Counted from the first letter of the stretch, positions 1-6,499 are shown. The stretch is 8,933 bases of DNA from Desulfocapsa sulfexigens (GCA_015661935.1 DQVD01000428.1:1-8933), one strand, 5' to 3'. Translations and numbers: made by a program. The notes: generated from the letters alone by a model not told the origin.

Positions 1-140
1 AACAAAATATGAATGGCTGAATTTTTCGGCATACAACTCATTAAAATCACTTAAGAATTCCCTAAATTATATACTTTCGAATATTGGGCAGGAATATCAA
101 ATTAGATTTTCTTGAATAATGTTAGAATAATTTTGTTCAC

Positions 141-350
141 CTACTTACCAATTTTATCATTGAAGCGTTTTGCAACAGTTTCAACCACGGCAAAGTCCCC
201 CTTGCCGATCAATTCTTCTTTAGTAATTGTTATTTCACCAGGTTTGAGGCTGATGGAATACCAGCTGTCATCCTGAGGTTGTCCTTCAATGATAAGTGCT
301 TTGCAGCCAATTTGCGCAAGCTCAGGATGGGTTGATAGTGAAAATTGCAA
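141..350 (-). CDS. Small hypothetical protein (69 aa), weakly supported
   Basis: I do not recognise this protein. The frame reads about 69 residues, starts at a TTG codon and ends at TAG. The only start-type codon between the preceding in-frame stop (363-365) and the body of the ORF is this TTG, and no Shine-Dalgarno sequence precedes it. The product would be soluble: there is no membrane segment or signal peptide, and its single cysteine is in an IGCKAL stretch near residue 16. Composition and codon use look protein-like (LKPGEITITKEEL in the middle, AKRFNDKIGK at the end). It lies on the same strand as the moeA row but beyond a hairpin that probably ends that transcript, and no promoter is obvious. 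It could be a genuine small gene, the 3' remnant of a longer gene that lost its 5' part, or chance. Confidence is therefore limited. Confidence 0.4.
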   Translation of the reverse strand: MQFSLSTHPELAQIGCKALIIEGQPQDDSWYSISLKPGEITITKEELIGKGDFAVVETVAKRFNDKIGK

Positions 351-376
351 TCTGAATAGTATCTAGATTTTTCTGT

Positions 377-416
377 GAAAAGAGCAAGAAGAATTTTTAC
401 TAAATTCCCTCTTGCT
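377..416 (-). terminator. Probable intrinsic terminator of the moeA row, overlapping the stop codon
   Basis: Read on the minus strand, AGCAAGAGGGAATTT (416-402) can pair with AAAATTCTTCTTGCT (397-383). The stem is 15 positions with one A-A mismatch and two G-U pairs, around a 4 nt loop (AGTA). It is followed by CTTTTC, a short and imperfect U tract. The TAG stop of the 644-residue moeA-like gene (402-400) spans the last base of the 5' arm and the loop, so the ribosome would cover half of the hairpin while terminating translation. Placement directly at the end of a four-gene row supports a terminator role; the weak U tract is the main doubt. Confidence 0.55.
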
Positions 417-2334
417 GGTACATTATTTTTCCGGAATCACGCAGATTATATCCGCCAAGATTGTTGACCAGCTTTTTAAATTCAGAGTTGTTGCAGATAA
501 GATTGAGCAAGGCTTTTATCTTTGAGTCATCAAGAAACTTCCTGGGAATGATCAAATCATAACGTTCTTCAGCAACCGGCACAAAATCAAGTTTGAGAGC
601 ATTTGCAGCGGCCAGGATTCCCATACCGCAATCTACGCTGCCATTGGCGATGGATGCTGCCACGCTCATATGGGTGTATTCTTCGTGATCATAGCCGTTA
701 ATGTCGGCTGGGTTTATATTTAGATCTTTAAGCGTTTTATCTGTGAGCAGTCGGGTTCCTGCGCCGTTCTGGCGATTGATAAAACTGAGATTTTTAGCTG
801 CAACATCTTGAAAACCCTTAATTCCTTGAGGATTTCCTTTAGCAATAATCAAACCCTGCTGGCGATAGCAGAGGTTAATAAGCTGTAAAGGAATATCTGT
901 AAGAAAACGTTTGATGAAGGAGACATTATATTCCCCGGTTTCTTCATCCAATAAGTGGCTTCCGGCAAAATGCGCTTCTCCCCGCCTGATGGCCATGATA
1001 CCGCCCATTGAGCCCACATGTGCAGAAGATACACGGATTGTTTTGCTCCCCTTGTGGAGCAGGTTGGCAAGTAGATCAATAATATTGTCATGGCTGCCAA
1101 TGGCAACCAGCGTAGATTGTACCTCGGTGAGAGGGCGTAAGAGTTCGATCTCCACCTCTTCACCTGCGCCTACTCCTTCTGATCCTGCAGCAAGGGTGAG
1201 GATTCCATCGGCACGAACCAGCGACATTACAGCACCGGCACCTTTGCCAGCTGGTGTTGCCATAAGTTCTTCACCAACCTGCCCCAAGGTAATCCGTACA
1301 AATTCATCCTGTCCCATGGAGGAATGCATGGGGCGTGACATACGAGCCTGTGTTTTTGCAGAAACCGGTTTTTGCATATCCATGAAAGAGTAGATCATTT
1401 CATGAACAAAAAGGCGCATGGTGAGGACTGCAGAAACAGGATATCCAGGTAAGCCGACCACCGGAGTGTTATCCACAATTGCTAGGATAACTGGTTTTCC
1501 GGGTTTGATGGCAACGCCGTGGACAACAACCTCACCAAGCTCTGCAAGTACCGTTGATGTGTAATCCCGTGTTCCTGCAGAGGCTCCGGCATTGATAATT
1601 ACAATATCATGTGTTTTTGCTGCTTCTCTGATGGTGGTGCGGAGTTTTTCTTTATCATCGGAAACAGGAGCTGCTCCTTTTGCTACAGCTCCCCACTCGT
1701 TTAGATAACCTGCAAGAATTCGTGAGTTAAATTCGATGATTTGACCGGGGGCAGGAGTGGTGCCAGGTTGGATAAGTTCGGAACCAGTGGGAATAACCGT
1801 AATCTGCGGGGCCTCTTTAATAAGAATCTTTGTGACGCCAGTAGCCAGCATGGCTCCCTGGTCAATGGGGCGAATTCTGTGCCCAACGGGGAGGATAAGT
1901 TCAGTGGCCACAATATCTTCACCAATGGTGCGGACATGCTGCCAGGGTGTGGCGGGGATTGCCAGTTCCACCTCTTGTTCACTTACATAATGGACATCCT
2001 CTATCATAACAACCGCGTCAAATTCCAGGGGCAGGCTGTTGCCGGTATTCACCGGAACAAATTGTTTTTCTGTCAAACGTACCGGGGCAGCGTCACTGGC
2101 AGATGCAAGATCTGCAAAATGGACAGCAATTCCATCCATGGCAGCAGCATTATAGGCAGGAGAGGAATGGGCAGCAAAAACAGGGGCTCCGGTGATCTGG
2201 CCCAGTGCCTCCTCCACAGCAACTTCTGCGGTTGCGGCACTATCAAAGAAGTTGATCTCTTTTAATGCAGAATGCCATTTTTCTTTTGCCTCACCAAGAG
2301 GCATATTCTTTACGTAGATATCTTTTTGGCTCAT
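400..2334 (-). CDS. moeA: Molybdopterin molybdotransferase MoeA fused to a C-terminal PBP-like (molybdate-binding-like) domain
   Basis: This 644-residue protein joins a full MoeA to a second domain. MoeA inserts molybdate (or tungstate) into adenylylated molybdopterin in the cytoplasm. Residues about 10-405 carry the MoeA hallmarks: AMDG at 65-68, GEDI at 138-141, TGSEL at 183-187, a MoCF-type loop INAGASAGTRD at 247-257, PGKP at 278-281 and GLPGYPVSA at 294-302. Residues about 406-644 resemble the COG1910/PBP_like family of cytoplasmic domains related to periplasmic molybdate-binding proteins. Visible there are AIGSHDNIIDLL at 411-422, a GSMGG stretch near 441 and RQNGAGTRLL at 521-530. No signal peptide is present, so the binding domain is cytosolic. 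Normal MoeA is about 400 residues; the extra 240 are the added domain. The start overlaps the upstream moeA stop by 4 nt (ATGA), consistent with translational coupling; no good Shine-Dalgarno is seen. That the extra domain senses or delivers the oxyanion is inference. Confidence 0.93.
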   Translation of the reverse strand: MSQKDIYVKNMPLGEAKEKWHSALKEINFFDSAATAEVAVEEALGQITGAPVFAAHSSPAYNAAAMDGIAVHFADLASASDAAPVRLTEKQFVPVNTGNSLPLEFDAVVMIEDVHYVSEQEVELAIPATPWQHVRTIGEDIVATELILPVGHRIRPIDQGAMLATGVTKILIKEAPQITVIPTGSELIQPGTTPAPGQIIEFNSRILAGYLNEWGAVAKGAAPVSDDKEKLRTTIREAAKTHDIVIINAGASAGTRDYTSTVLAELGEVVVHGVAIKPGKPVILAIVDNTPVVGLPGYPVSAVLTMRLFVHEMIYSFMDMQKPVSAKTQARMSRPMHSSMGQDEFVRITLGQVGEELMATPAGKGAGAVMSLVRADGILTLAAGSEGVGAGEEVEIELLRPLTEVQSTLVAIGSHDNIIDLLANLLHKGSKTIRVSSAHVGSMGGIMAIRRGEAHFAGSHLLDEETGEYNVSFIKRFLTDIPLQLINLCYRQQGLIIAKGNPQGIKGFQDVAAKNLSFINRQNGAGTRLLTDKTLKDLNINPADINGYDHEEYTHMSVAASIANGSVDCGMGILAAANALKLDFVPVAEERYDLIIPRKFLDDSKIKALLNLICNNSEFKKLVNNLGGYNLRDSGKIMYQQEGI

Positions 2335-3602
2335 GATAGGAGGTGTACCTTTACTTGAGTGTCTTTATGGAATCCCTGTGACGCTTCATCAATGAAGAAA
2401 TATCCATGGGCACGGGAGAGGGTGGATATGGCGCCGGATTTCCCCGGAACTGGAACAGCAAGGGGCATATCGTTTTCATGTTCCTGCAGTTGCACCCGGA
2501 CAAGATCAAGTCTGCCTGCCGCCGAATTGATGTTTCTGTCAAGCACAGCATTAACTGTTGCGCGCAGGGATTTTTCAGGATGCGAAATACCTGCAATAAG
2601 CTGCAAAGCCGGATCAACAAAAAGCTCAAAACAGACCATGGCCGATACCGGATGTCCAGGCAGGCCAAAGATGGCAGTTCCATTGCTCAGCCCAATGATG
2701 ATGGGTTTCCCGGGTTTTAACGCAACACCATGCACCAGAATTCCCGGTGACCCAAGCTTTTCAATAACCCGTTCCCCAAGATCACGCATGCCAACAGAGC
2801 TGCCGCCGGAAAAGAGAACCACATCATTTTCATTACATGCTTGCTCAACTGTTGCAAAGAAGCTTCTTTCGCTATCTGTGACGATGCCATAATCGGTAAC
2901 AGTTGCGCCCAGACGTGTGCAGAGGCCGCTCAGGGTAATGGAATTGATATCTCGAATTTTGCCGGGCGGCGGAGATTCGGCCCAGGGAACAATTTCATCT
3001 CCCGTGGAAAGAATTCCAACCTTAGGCTTTGCATACACTTCAACTTCAGAAATTCCTAATCCCGCAAGCAATCCAAGATCCTGGGGCCGAAGCAGATGAC
3101 CTTTGGATAATGCCGGACTCTCTTTTGCAATATCCTCACCACGATTAATCAGATTGATGCCCACCCCAACGCTTTTAATAACCTCAATCATTTTCTCATC
3201 AATGGGAATGGTGTGTTCAAACATCATCACGGCGTCACTGCCATCCGGCAGAAGTCCGCCCGTTGCTATACGAAAACATTTTCCCTGCCGAACTGTTCCT
3301 TTCGGCATCTGTCCCATGGCAACTTCACCATCTATTTCGAGATAACAGGGCATGGAGCTACTTGCACCAAAAGTGTCAGCAGCACGTACTGCAAAGCCAT
3401 CCATGGTAGATCGTGGATGATTGGGAAGGTTTTCAGGAGAGAGCAGATTGCGGCCAAGTATTCTGTCAAGCGCATTGGGGAGGGGACAGGTCTCTGTTTT
3501 CCTGGCAGATGTTCTCAGTGCATTAAGGAGGATTGTTCTTGCTTTCTCCACAGGCGTGAGGCTGACGCGGCCCAGCATATCTTTTAGTCCATTAGTCGTC
3601 AT
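2331..3602 (-). CDS. moeA: Molybdopterin molybdotransferase MoeA
   Basis: This 423-residue protein has the usual MoeA length. It catalyses metal insertion into molybdopterin-AMP, the final step to the basic molybdenum cofactor. The N-terminal and linker domains show STMDGF at 65-70 and RGEDI at 154-158. The central MoCF-binding domain starts near 192 and shows STGDE at 199-203, DINS at 218-221, the canonical nucleotide/pterin loop SGGSSVGMRD at 265-274, PGKP at 297-300 and GLPGHPVSA at 313-321. The C-terminal MoeA domain follows, with GKSGAISTLSRAHG at 387-400. All expected motifs are intact, so it should be active. It sits directly upstream of the MoeA fusion gene (4 nt overlap), and its own start lies inside the end of the 94-residue ORF (11 nt overlap). 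The Shine-Dalgarno is weak (AGAGA about 5 nt before the ATG), so coupling to the upstream ORF is likely. Two adjacent MoeA paralogues may divide work between metals or client enzymes; that is inference. Confidence 0.95.
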   Translation of the reverse strand: MTTNGLKDMLGRVSLTPVEKARTILLNALRTSARKTETCPLPNALDRILGRNLLSPENLPNHPRSTMDGFAVRAADTFGASSSMPCYLEIDGEVAMGQMPKGTVRQGKCFRIATGGLLPDGSDAVMMFEHTIPIDEKMIEVIKSVGVGINLINRGEDIAKESPALSKGHLLRPQDLGLLAGLGISEVEVYAKPKVGILSTGDEIVPWAESPPPGKIRDINSITLSGLCTRLGATVTDYGIVTDSERSFFATVEQACNENDVVLFSGGSSVGMRDLGERVIEKLGSPGILVHGVALKPGKPIIIGLSNGTAIFGLPGHPVSAMVCFELFVDPALQLIAGISHPEKSLRATVNAVLDRNINSAAGRLDLVRVQLQEHENDMPLAVPVPGKSGAISTLSRAHGYFFIDEASQGFHKDTQVKVHLLS

Positions 3603-3876
3603 GGGAATCTCTGATGCTTAAGAGGAGCATGTTTTCTGAGGGGAGGAGACCCTGCGGCCTGTTTCTTTCTCTGGCAATCATATTAAAAAGTTTCAAACGA
3701 ATTGTGATAGACGTTTCAGGTGCATCCGCCGAAGAGAGTTTGCCTGCAGTAGTTGTTCGAAGAGAGGCGTGTACCCCGTCTTTTCGAAAAATTTCCCCGA
3801 CAAGACCTGGCATGGCAGCAGATATGGCGATTTTAGAAAGTGCCTCTGTTTTTACTGCAAGACGTATCTTCTTCAT
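3592..3876 (-). CDS. Small conserved-looking protein of unknown function (94 aa) in the moeA row
   Basis: I do not recognise this protein. It is basic at the N-terminus (MKKIRLAVK), has a Ser/Thr-rich middle (residues about 39-57), a basic TIRLKLFNMIARERNRP segment near 58-74 and an acidic end (SHDD). It has no cysteines, no convincing membrane segment and no signal peptide. Support comes from context: it begins 10 nt after the AI-2E stop and ends 11 nt inside the moeA coding region on the same strand, which is typical of a translationally coupled operon member. Codon use resembles its neighbours. The start ATG at 3876 is the first in frame; only a weak purine stretch (TAAGAG) precedes it. 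An ORF on the opposite strand (3614-3937) covers the same DNA but lacks operon context and is judged a shadow. It might be an accessory protein for molybdenum-cofactor assembly, but nothing in the sequence proves this. Confidence 0.6.
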   Translation of the reverse strand: MKKIRLAVKTEALSKIAISAAMPGLVGEIFRKDGVHASLRTTTAGKLSSADAPETSITIRLKLFNMIARERNRPQGLLPSENMLLLSIRDSHDD

Positions 3877-3886
3877 CTCTTACGAC

Positions 3887-4984
3887 TCACATTCGTTGGA
3901 CATGGATGTCATATTTAGCAAAATAAATTTCCGTTAACGTAAGAAAACCGGTAACAATAAGCGGCCCATAAATAATACCTAAAACTCCGTAAACAGTTAA
4001 ACCACCAAGGATTGACAGGAATACCAGCAGAGTATGCATCTGTACTTCACTGCCAACCATCTTTGGTTTTACTATATATTCGATGGAAAAGGAGAGGATG
4101 AGATAGAAGAAAAACAGAAAAATACCTTTTCCCGTACTGCCGTTTAACATCATAATCAAGGCTGTCGGGATCATCACAAGGCCAATGCCGAAGATGGGAA
4201 GAAAGGCAAGAATTGCCATCATTCCACCCCAAAGGAGTGGGGAGCTTAAACCTAAAATGGAAAATATTATCCCGCCAGCGATGCCTTGTATCAGGCCGCA
4301 TATGCCGTTTCCCTTCAGGATTGCATTGGCAATCTCTCCAAATTTTTCAAGAAGTAACCTGTCTTCGTCATCCGGTAATGGAGAGACGGCAATGATAAAT
4401 TTGATTAATCTATCCTGGTCAATAAGTAGAAAAAAGATGATCAGAATCATCATACAAAACAGGATGAGAAACTGAAGGATATTTCCGGCCCAGGCACTGG
4501 CCTGATTATACACAAAGAGCCCTGCCATTTTGGCAATATAGGAAAACATGGCAGTAATCTGGGATGGTTCAAAACTAAAACCAAAACCATCCAGGTGGGT
4601 CTGGAGTTGCAGGATTAACGGACTGTCCTGCATAAATATCTGGAGCTTCATCCCAATCTGGGTACTGCGCCCCCACTGATACAACCCCAATGCCTCACTT
4701 GAAAGGGCTCCCACAAAAAAGAGAAGCGGGATAAAAACGAGGACTACTATAAGCAGACAGGTGAGGATTGATGCTCCTGTCTGAGGTATTTTTTTGTTGA
4801 GGAGTTTGTAGATCGGGCGGAAAATATTGGTGAGCAGAAAGGAAAGAACCAGGATAGACCAGAATGGCCAGAGAATATAGCCAAGAAAAAGGATGGAGAC
4901 AACAAAGATGAACAGGAAGTACCATATTCGCAAGGAATTTGGAGCATTGTCAGGTTCTATCGGTATCAGGCTCTGGTCGTTCAT
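3887..4984 (-). CDS. AI-2E family transporter / permease (PF01594-like)
   Basis: This is a polytopic inner-membrane protein of the AI-2E family (relatives: TqsA, YdiK, PerM; some members transport autoinducer-2 or act as Na+/H+ antiporters). With the chosen start it has 365 residues, normal for the family. About eight hydrophobic segments are visible: two near residues 20-55, one at 72-94, one at 168-188, three between 228 and 276, and the C-terminal ones at 287-304 and 317-348. A long soluble stretch (about 95-165) lies between the third and fourth, as is typical. The conserved family end is present: EYIVKPKMVG, then HTLLVFLSILGGLTVYG and GIIYGPLI. The frame is open back to an ATG at 5095, but the extra 37 residues are polar, unlike the family, and a candidate promoter lies inside that stretch, so I prefer the ATG at 4984. 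It is the first gene of the minus-strand row leading to moeA. The substrate cannot be told from sequence. Confidence 0.88.
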   Translation of the reverse strand: MNDQSLIPIEPDNAPNSLRIWYFLFIFVVSILFLGYILWPFWSILVLSFLLTNIFRPIYKLLNKKIPQTGASILTCLLIVVLVFIPLLFFVGALSSEALGLYQWGRSTQIGMKLQIFMQDSPLILQLQTHLDGFGFSFEPSQITAMFSYIAKMAGLFVYNQASAWAGNILQFLILFCMMILIIFFLLIDQDRLIKFIIAVSPLPDDEDRLLLEKFGEIANAILKGNGICGLIQGIAGGIIFSILGLSSPLLWGGMMAILAFLPIFGIGLVMIPTALIMMLNGSTGKGIFLFFFYLILSFSIEYIVKPKMVGSEVQMHTLLVFLSILGGLTVYGVLGIIYGPLIVTGFLTLTEIYFAKYDIHVQRM

Positions 4985-5016
4985 GGACTGTTTTTCTCTT
5001 TGCCGATGTGCGGCGT

Positions 5017-5043
5017 ATAATAGGAAAATGTTGCAATTTTCAA
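5017..5043 (-). promoter_or_regulatory. Candidate sigma-70-type promoter for the AI-2E/moeA row
   Basis: Read on the minus strand, TTGAAA (5043-5038) and TATTAT (5022-5017) each match the consensus at five of six positions, but the spacer is 15 nt, shorter than the ideal 17. Transcription would begin near 5010, about 25 nt upstream of the ATG at 4984. This supports the shorter start of the AI-2E gene and gives the row its own promoter, divergent from ilvE. Confidence 0.4.
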
Positions 5044-5134
5044 GAATTTGGGTATGTTCACTTCCTTGCTGATCATCTTCAAAATACGGCAGCACAGCAA
5101 CATTTCCCTGTTACTATACCAATGGACTGCGGTT

Positions 5135-5154
5135 GAAGCAAAGAGAAATGCTTC
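5135..5154 (+). promoter_or_regulatory. Perfect inverted repeat upstream of ilvE (possible operator or leader hairpin)
   Basis: GAAGCA (5135-5140) and TGCTTC (5149-5154) are perfect inverted copies separated by 8 nt (AAGAGAAA). The element ends 26 nt before the ilvE ATG, between the divergent AI-2E and ilvE genes. The spacing suits a dimeric regulator half-site pair, or a small mRNA hairpin 16 nt upstream of the Shine-Dalgarno. With six-base arms, chance cannot be excluded. No attenuator leader peptide was found. Confidence 0.3.
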
Positions 5155-5180
5155 CATGACCGTAATAAACGAGGCACATT

Positions 5181-6263
5181 ATGTGGAAAGATTTAGACAT
5201 ATCGGTATGTCGATGCGACTCCGAAAAGCTTAAGGATAAACCGGATCAGAAAAATCTTGGTTTTGGTAATTTTTTCACCGATCATATGTTTCTTATGAAA
5301 TGGGATCGGGAAAACGGCTGGCATGATGCCGAAATCTGCCCTTATAAAAACTTCAGTATGGATCCGGCTGCCATGGTGTACCATTATGGGCAGGCAATTT
5401 TTGAAGGTCTCAAAGCTTATAAAGGTGAAGATGGCCAGATTTATATGTTCCGTCCCGAAGATAATCTGGAGCGCATGAACAGTTCCGCACTTCGCATGTG
5501 TATGCCGCGCATTCCCGTGGAAAAGGTATTGAAAGGAATCAAGGCTCTTGTATATCTTGATCGCGACTGGATTCCAACAGGTGATGGGGCAACACTGTAC
5601 CTTCGTCCAACCATGATTGCAGTGGAACCGGCTCTTGGTGTAAGGCCTTCTGAGCAGTACTATTTCTTTGTTATCATGTCGCCCGTTGGGGCCTATTACG
5701 CATCAGGATTTGGACCAACTAAAATCTGGGTGACAGATAAATATGTTCGTGCAGTAAAAGGTGGTGTTGGTCATGTAAAGACTGCAGGAAACTATGCAGC
5801 ATCAATCATGGCGGCAGAAGAGGCGCATAAAGCGGGTTATACGCAAGTGCTCTGGCTCGATGCCTGTGAACGAAAATATATAGAAGAAGTTGGTACATCA
5901 AACATCTTTTTTAAGATTGGCGATGACTTGATTACACCGCCCCTTAACGGATCAATCCTTGGTGGTATTACCCGCGATTCTGTCATGCAGCTTGCCAAAA
6001 GCTGGGGCGTGAATGTGGTTGAAAAACAGATCTCAATAGATGACGTAATTAATGCAATAGAAGATGGCAGTCTGCAGGAAGCTTTTAGCTCCGGTACTGC
6101 TGCGGTAATTTCGCCTATCGGAGAATTTTGCTATCAGGAAAAGAAATATGAGATAGCAGATGGAAAGACTGGTGAGTTATCTCAGCGTCTCTTTGATGAT
6201 CTGCAGGCCATTCAAAATGGAACACAGGATGATCCCTTTAAATGGGTTGTTCGAGTAGGCTAG
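5181..6263 (+). CDS. ilvE: Branched-chain amino acid aminotransferase
   Basis: This 360-residue PLP enzyme of fold type IV (class IV aminotransferases) transfers amino groups between glutamate and the 2-oxo acids of leucine, isoleucine and valine in the cytoplasm. Its length and the N-terminal part (YHYGQAIFEGLKAY at 67-80, then FRPEDNLERMN at 90-100) fit the longer, mitochondrial-like BCAT branch (TIGR01123 type) rather than the roughly 300-residue E. coli type. The Schiff-base lysine is K200 in GHVKTAGNYAAS. Other signatures are LYLRPTM at 139-145, EEVGTSNIFF at 235-244 (cofactor-proximal glutamate), GGITRDSV at 261-268 and SSGTAAVISPIG at 303-314. The ATG at 5181 has a GAGG Shine-Dalgarno 6 nt upstream. 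It is divergent from the AI-2E gene and is followed by a strong terminator, so it is probably monocistronic. No other ilv or leu genes are in the window. Confidence 0.95.
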   Translation: MWKDLDISVCRCDSEKLKDKPDQKNLGFGNFFTDHMFLMKWDRENGWHDAEICPYKNFSMDPAAMVYHYGQAIFEGLKAYKGEDGQIYMFRPEDNLERMNSSALRMCMPRIPVEKVLKGIKALVYLDRDWIPTGDGATLYLRPTMIAVEPALGVRPSEQYYFFVIMSPVGAYYASGFGPTKIWVTDKYVRAVKGGVGHVKTAGNYAASIMAAEEAHKAGYTQVLWLDACERKYIEEVGTSNIFFKIGDDLITPPLNGSILGGITRDSVMQLAKSWGVNVVEKQISIDDVINAIEDGSLQEAFSSGTAAVISPIGEFCYQEKKYEIADGKTGELSQRLFDDLQAIQNGTQDDPFKWVVRVG

Positions 6264-6320
6264 TTTCTTTCCTGTCTATCGCGCGTATCTCGCAAAAGAA
6301 CCACATAAAGTCAAGAGCTT

Positions 6321-6363
6321 GGGGCGAGTGCTATTTTTTTAGCATTTGCCCCTTGATTTTTAT
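6321..6363 (+). terminator. Intrinsic terminator downstream of ilvE
   Basis: GGGGCGAGTGCTA (6321-6333) pairs with TAGCATTTGCCCC (6340-6352) over 13 positions with two G-U pairs. The loop is six T and the stem is followed by TTGATTTTTAT. It starts 57 nt after the ilvE stop. An outer TCAA/TTGA pair could extend the stem with a bulge. The T-rich tail is interrupted by G and A but still fits an intrinsic terminator that insulates groES from ilvE. Confidence 0.75.
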
Positions 6364-6380
6364 AAAAGCAAACCTATAGT
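6353..6380 (+). promoter_or_regulatory. Candidate vegetative promoter upstream of groES
   Basis: TTGATT (6353-6358) and TATAGT (6375-6380) are separated by 16 nt; four and five of six positions match the sigma-70 consensus. The -35 lies in the tail of the ilvE terminator. It would give a leader of about 110 nt for groES. It could supply basal expression beside the heat-shock-like site nearer the gene. Confidence 0.35.
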
Positions 6381-6429
6381 TTTGCGCAATTCGAAAACAA
6401 TAGCTATTGGATTGAGTTGTTAATCAAAG

Positions 6430-6460
6430 CTTGTAAGAATGGGACACAGATTCCCGATAC
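6430..6460 (+). promoter_or_regulatory. Candidate heat-shock (sigma-32-like) promoter of groESL
   Basis: CTTGTAA (6430-6436) and CCCGATAC (6453-6460) each resemble the sigma-32 elements CTTGAAA and CCCCATNT with about one mismatch per box. The spacer is 16 nt, at the long end of what is accepted. Transcription would start near 6467, leaving a leader of about 33 nt that contains the groES ribosome site. groE operons are commonly under sigma-32 in proteobacteria, which favours the call. No intact CIRCE element (TTAGCACTC-N9-GAGTGCTAA) is seen. Confidence 0.4.
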
Positions 6461-6499
6461 TTTAAGCAAAAAAAACATACGCTTTACAGGAGGAAGTAA

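Noticed and set aside
114..131. Direct repeat GAATAAT-GTTA-GAATAAT
   Set aside because: Only two short AT-rich copies in an AT-rich stretch; this is expected by chance and has no further copies nearby.
1741..2265. 174-residue plus-strand ORF inside the fused moeA gene
   Set aside because: It lies wholly within a gene with clear family motifs on the other strand and has a low-complexity, non-family-like product: a shadow.
2338..2346. Strong Shine-Dalgarno-like AGGAGGTGT on the plus strand at the moeA junction
   Set aside because: It faces away from the genes and no plausible plus-strand ORF starts at the right distance; on the coding strand it reads as its complement.
2359..2892. 177-residue plus-strand ORF inside moeA
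   Set aside because: Shadow of the MoeA coding frame; the product is Ser/Pro/Arg-rich without recognisable features.
3614..3937. 107-residue plus-strand ORF opposite the 94-residue gene
   Set aside because: No ribosome site or partner gene; it runs across the AI-2E end and against the direction of the dense minus-strand row.
4985..5095. N-terminal extension of the AI-2E ORF back to an ATG at 5095
   Set aside because: The extra 37 residues are polar and unlike the family start, and a promoter-like pair lies inside. The ATG at 4984 gives a normal length. An AGGGA before the 5095 ATG keeps a small doubt.
4985..5180. Possible molybdenum-cofactor riboswitch or amino-acid attenuator in the divergent region
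   Set aside because: No long structured leader, leader peptide or terminator/antiterminator pair could be made out; the AI-2E leader would be only about 25 nt.
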